Positions 61,223 through 64,000 of a DNA stretch of 64,000 nt are shown piece by piece. Under the pieces are notes generated by a model. It saw only the letters and a list, made by a program, of their open reading frames with translations. It did not search any database and was not told the DNA's origin. Source of the DNA: Micromonospora avicenniae (GTDB lineage Bacteria; Actinomycetota; Actinomycetes; Mycobacteriales; Micromonosporaceae); NCBI RefSeq assembly GCF_900156065.1, contig NZ_FTNF01000012.1, positions 1 through 64,000 of the forward strand, written 5' to 3'. The translations under genes were made by a program, and so were the position numbers. Positions within the stretch are counted from its first letter, which is position 1; each line of letters starts with the position of its first letter.

Positions 61223-61963
61223 ATGAGCAGCGCACGCTCGTTCGTCGTCACGGGTGCGAGCGGAGGCGTCGGCAGCGCGATCGCGGAACACCTCTCCTCG
61301 ATCGGTCACGTCGTCAACCTCGACCCGGCTCCCGCTCGCAGCGCGAACCCTCGAATGCATCAAGTCGAGGGTGACGCGGGCGATTGCGCCGCCGCCGCGG
61401 CCGCGGCGGAGCTCGCGGAGAAGCACGGTTCGTTGAGTGGCTGGGTCAACAATGCTGCGATCTTCCGTGACGCCAGCCTTGCCACGGCGACAGCGGAGCA
61501 GATCAGCGCGCTCATCGCGCTCAACCTGAACCTTGCCGTCGTCGGCTGCCACGCCGCGGTGCAGCACTTCCTCTCGCACTCACGGCCCGGTTCGATCGTG
61601 AATGTTTCCTCACATCAGGCGCAGCGTCCCGTGCGTGGCGCTCTGCCCTACGCCACAGCGAAGGCCGCTGTCGAAGGACTCACGCGAGCAGCAGCCATCG
61701 ACCACGGACCACAAGGCATTCGCGTCAACGCCGTTGCCCTGGGTTCGATCACGACGGACCGGTACGAAGAGTACCGGCGCGCGCACCCCGACACCGATCA
61801 GCAGATGGCCGCTCTGCATCCCCTCGGGCGCGTCGGCCGGCCCCTCGAGGTCGCACACGCCGTCGCGTTCCTGCTCTCTGCGGAATCAGGGTTCATCACC
61901 GGCGCCGTTCTTCCCGTCGATGGCGGCAGGGCGGCACTCGGCGCCGACCCGGAAAGTACCTAG
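61223..61963 (+). CDS. SDR family oxidoreductase
   Basis: A 246-residue classical SDR: TGASGGVGSAIAEHL, VNNAAIFRD (NNAA), VNVSSHQAQ (Ser), YATAKAA (Tyr-x3-Lys), and the C-terminus ITGAVLPVDGGRA. ATG 61223. Substrate unknown. Confidence 0.88.
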   Translation: MSSARSFVVTGASGGVGSAIAEHLSSIGHVVNLDPAPARSANPRMHQVEGDAGDCAAAAAAAELAEKHGSLSGWVNNAAIFRDASLATATAEQISALIALNLNLAVVGCHAAVQHFLSHSRPGSIVNVSSHQAQRPVRGALPYATAKAAVEGLTRAAAIDHGPQGIRVNAVALGSITTDRYEEYRRAHPDTDQQMAALHPLGRVGRPLEVAHAVAFLLSAESGFITGAVLPVDGGRAALGADPEST

Positions 61964-62081
61964 CGGCACCCGCGCACCCTCAAGACCAGGGAACCTCGAT
62001 ACACCCGCTCCCCTGCCGTCGGGCACCGGGGTCGGCCACCTTGCAGGTGCCCGGCCGGACGTGGTATCCGGTCGTTCACGC

Positions 62082-62741
62082 TTACAGGGTTGTTCGCATT
62101 CCGGTCAGCAGCGCGGTCAGGATGCGGGTGAGCTGCGGTCCGACGTCGACCGCGGCGTGTGCGAGCTCGGGGTGCGTTTCGTAGAGATCCCTGAGTGCCG
62201 TGCCGGGTGCGGCCATCTGCCAGAGGGCTCCGGCCATGCTCGTCGCGGTGGTCACCACGTCGAGTGCCTGGAGTGCGGTGATCCCGAGAAGCCGGCGCAG
62301 TGCCTCGGCGATCGTGTCGACCTGGGCCAGCGCGACCGTCTTGAACTGGTAGGCAGCCTCGATCGACACGTTGCGTTCCAGGTTCAAGGGGGCCTGTGCG
62401 AGCAGGTCGCAGAAGAACGGCCGGGAGGCCAGTGAGTCGGCGATGGTGGCGGCGACCGTTTCGGTGTCGACGGGGGCGAGGTGTTCGAGGCTTGCGTGAA
62501 CCGTGGTGGTCCAATCCCGCCACTGTTCGGCGGTCAGGGTCAGGTAGATCTGCTCGCGGGTCTCGAAGTAGCGCAGCATCGCGGACTTGTGCATGCCGAC
62601 TGCCGTCGCGACGTCGGTCAGGGTGACCTCCCGGACACTGCGTTCGGTGGCGAGTGCGCGCGCGGCGTCGAGGATGTCGCGCTCACGCAACCGCTTGGCC
62701 TCGGCGCTGCGCGCTCGTTGCCGGGGGGTGATGGATGCCAC
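62082..62741 (-). CDS. TetR family transcriptional regulator
   Basis: A 219-residue regulator with N-terminal HTH (ILDAARALATERSVREVTLTDVATAVGMHKSAMLRYFETREQI-type, residues ~22-64) and an all-helical ligand domain of the TetR C-terminal type. It is divergent from the SDR gene at 62800. The 58-base gap contains AACACA (62753-62758) and TGTGTT (62783-62788), a spaced inverted repeat that may be its operator. Confidence 0.9.
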   Translation of the reverse strand: MASITPRQRARSAEAKRLRERDILDAARALATERSVREVTLTDVATAVGMHKSAMLRYFETREQIYLTLTAEQWRDWTTTVHASLEHLAPVDTETVAATIADSLASRPFFCDLLAQAPLNLERNVSIEAAYQFKTVALAQVDTIAEALRRLLGITALQALDVVTTATSMAGALWQMAAPGTALRDLYETHPELAHAAVDVGPQLTRILTALLTGMRTTL

Positions 62742-62799
62742 CTCCCCAATCTAACACAACCGCGTTGCCTAATTAGTGAAACTGTGTTTTGCTAAGGGT

Positions 62800-63672
62800 A
62801 TGACAAAGACATGGTTCATCACCGGCTCGTCTCGCGGCTTCGGCCGCGCACTGACCACCGCCGCCCTGGAGGCCGGCGACCAGGTCGTCGCGACCGCCCG
62901 TACGCCCGAGCAGCTCTCCGACGTGGCTGAGCAGCACGGCGATCGTGTGCTACCGGTGGCTCTCGACGTCACCGATCAGACCGCTGTCGCGGCGGCCTTC
63001 GACGCTGCGCTCAAGCGGTTCGGGCGGATCGACGTCGTGGTCAACAACGCCGGCTATGCGAACATCGCGCCGGTCGAAACCGGTTCCGAGGAGGATTTCC
63101 GCCGGCAGTTCGACACGAACTTCTGGGGTGTGTACCACGTGTCGAAGGCGGCGATTCCAGTGCTCAAGAGGCAGGGCGCCGGCACGATCGTGCAGTTCTC
63201 GTCATTGGGCGGACGGGTCGGAGGAAACCCAGGCCTGGGTTCCTACCAGGCGGCCAAGTTCGCCGTCGACGGCCTCACCCGGGTGCTCGCGGCCGAGACG
63301 GCGCCGCTGGGCATCAAGACCCTCGTCGTCGAGCCTAGCGGGTTCGCCACCGACTGGGCGGGTTCGTCGATGCAGGTACAAGAGGTTCCCCCGGAGTACG
63401 CGAGCACGGTGGGCCTGTTCGCCGACCGCAGCAACCCGGCGTTGACCGCCGGGGACCCGAAGCGCGCCGCGGAGATCCTGGTCCGCGTGCTCAATCGCCA
63501 CGATCTGCCGTCGCACCTGCTCGTCGGCACGTACGCGGCGTCGGCGGCGCTGGACTACTCGCGGCGGCAGATCGCCGAGGCGAGCGCGTGGGAGCAGGTC
63601 AGCCGGTCCGCCGACTTCGACCAGCCGTACCCGGTGGACTTCCCGCCGGAGGAGCCGGGGGCGGCCCATTGA
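62800..63672 (+). CDS. SDR family oxidoreductase
   Basis: A 290-residue SDR: TGSSRGFGRALTTAAL, VNNAGYANI, VQFSSLGGR and YQAAKFAVD (Tyr-x3-Lys). The group is often annotated as oxidoreductase of unknown substrate paired with TetR. ATG 62800 (AAGGGT upstream) fits family starts better than ATG 62776. The fragment at 54527 is a relative. Confidence 0.9.
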   Translation: MTKTWFITGSSRGFGRALTTAALEAGDQVVATARTPEQLSDVAEQHGDRVLPVALDVTDQTAVAAAFDAALKRFGRIDVVVNNAGYANIAPVETGSEEDFRRQFDTNFWGVYHVSKAAIPVLKRQGAGTIVQFSSLGGRVGGNPGLGSYQAAKFAVDGLTRVLAAETAPLGIKTLVVEPSGFATDWAGSSMQVQEVPPEYASTVGLFADRSNPALTAGDPKRAAEILVRVLNRHDLPSHLLVGTYAASAALDYSRRQIAEASAWEQVSRSADFDQPYPVDFPPEEPGAAH

Positions 63673-63820
63673 CGCTCCGTGACCGCAACGGTCCAGACGG
63701 CGGGGCCGCGGATCCCCGCTGGCGCCTGCGAGAGTGACCGCTCCCCCCGGCCGGGGGCGGACCGTCTCTCGCCACCGGCGGCGCCGTCGGCCGGTCGGAC
63801 GGAGTACTGCTCGACGCCGG

Positions 63821-64000
63821 TCAGTGGTAGCCCTGGCGGCTCGTCACCGGCGTGTCGGCCCGGGACGGCACGGCGGCCAGTTGATCGCCGAGATGGCTGC
63901 GGCGATAGAGCACATGTCGGCCGTGGCGGGCGCGGGTGACGAGGCCGGTCGCGTGCAGGACCCGCAGGTGCTGGGACACGGCGCTGGGCGTCACCGTGAG
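63821..64000 (-). CDS. ArsR-type regulator, C-terminal part (5' end beyond window)
   Basis: The minus strand is open from the window edge to TGA 63821-63823, 59 residues. LTVTPSAVSQHLRVLHATGL is the recognition helix of an ArsR-type winged helix and GRHVLYRRSHLG the wing. The N-terminus is outside the window. The 63673-63820 gap shows no gene. Confidence 0.8.
   Translation of the reverse strand, partial: LTVTPSAVSQHLRVLHATGLVTRARHGRHVLYRRSHLGDQLAAVPSRADTPVTSRQGYH

Noticed and set aside
1-64000. CRISPR arrays, rRNA genes or a replication origin
   Set aside because: I saw no regularly spaced repeats, rRNA sequence or DnaA-box cluster.

Overview
This window is GC-rich DNA with many GTG starts, short intergenic gaps and 4-bp GTGA/ATGA gene overlaps. 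It reads as an actinomycete chromosome. The family content (SAM-methyltransferase DUF574, DUF5999, MmyB-type XRE regulators, a DivIVA-like protein, the garA/ftsR neighbourhood) suggests Streptomyces/Micromonospora-type organisms, most likely Micromonosporaceae. That placement is inference, not proof.

Layout. 1-8.4 kb: tail of a secreted protein, MazG-like protein, DHA2 drug exporter, geranylgeranyl-reductase-type flavoprotein, Tat-exported 5'-nucleotidase, an SDR, and a two-gene nucleotidyltransferase (AbiEii-like) module. 8.6-17.3 kb: the most striking block, a complete selenocysteine module. A formate dehydrogenase alpha subunit is read through an in-frame UGA (9178-9180), with a bacterial SECIS hairpin placed as in E. 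coli fdhF. It is followed by a four-cluster Fe-S subunit, an NrfD-type membrane subunit, tRNA-Sec (selC), selA and selB, all co-directional. selD is not in the window. 17.3-23.1 kb: small conserved hypotheticals, a HhH-GPD protein, universal stress protein, DUF574 methyltransferase, SpoIIE-type phosphatase and MarR regulator.

23.4-37.3 kb: a block matching the gene order recalled for M. tuberculosis Rv1822-Rv1832 (pgsA2, DUF881, sbp, DUF881, gcvH, garA, ftsR-like MerR, DUF151, MerR, gcvP). Five genes lie between the second MerR gene and gcvP: truncated globin, flavohemoprotein, DivIVA-like, SDR and sirtuin. gcvP is preceded by a single-aptamer glycine riboswitch. 37.4-52.7 kb: pabB-type chorismate enzyme, several regulator/SDR pairs, prolyl aminopeptidase, peptide deformylase, a winged-helix regulator with a perfect 40-bp palindromic operator driving an MFS exporter, GNAT, TauE-type permease, secreted M14 carboxypeptidase with beta-helix repeats, and a fasciclin lipoprotein.

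52.8-60.6 kb is an accessory region: an intact tyrosine recombinase, a small AAA ATPase, an SDR fragment and a Lipoprotein_15 fragment, then an ECF41 sigma factor with its consensus promoter (TGTCACA-N16-CGTC) in front of a cupin lipoprotein. After that come an MFS exporter, broken IS256 and IS701 transposases, the 3' half of a tRNA-Arg, and a ~120-130-bp imperfect repeat in inverted orientation on both sides of this debris. 60.6-64 kb: AhpD-like protein, two SDRs, TetR, and the 3' end of an ArsR regulator.

Working together: selC/selA/selB supply Sec insertion for the adjacent formate dehydrogenase; the globin/flavohemoprotein pair suggests nitric-oxide detoxification; gcvH/gcvP with the riboswitch handle glycine cleavage; the 60-kb AhpD gene may be a displaced ECF41 partner.
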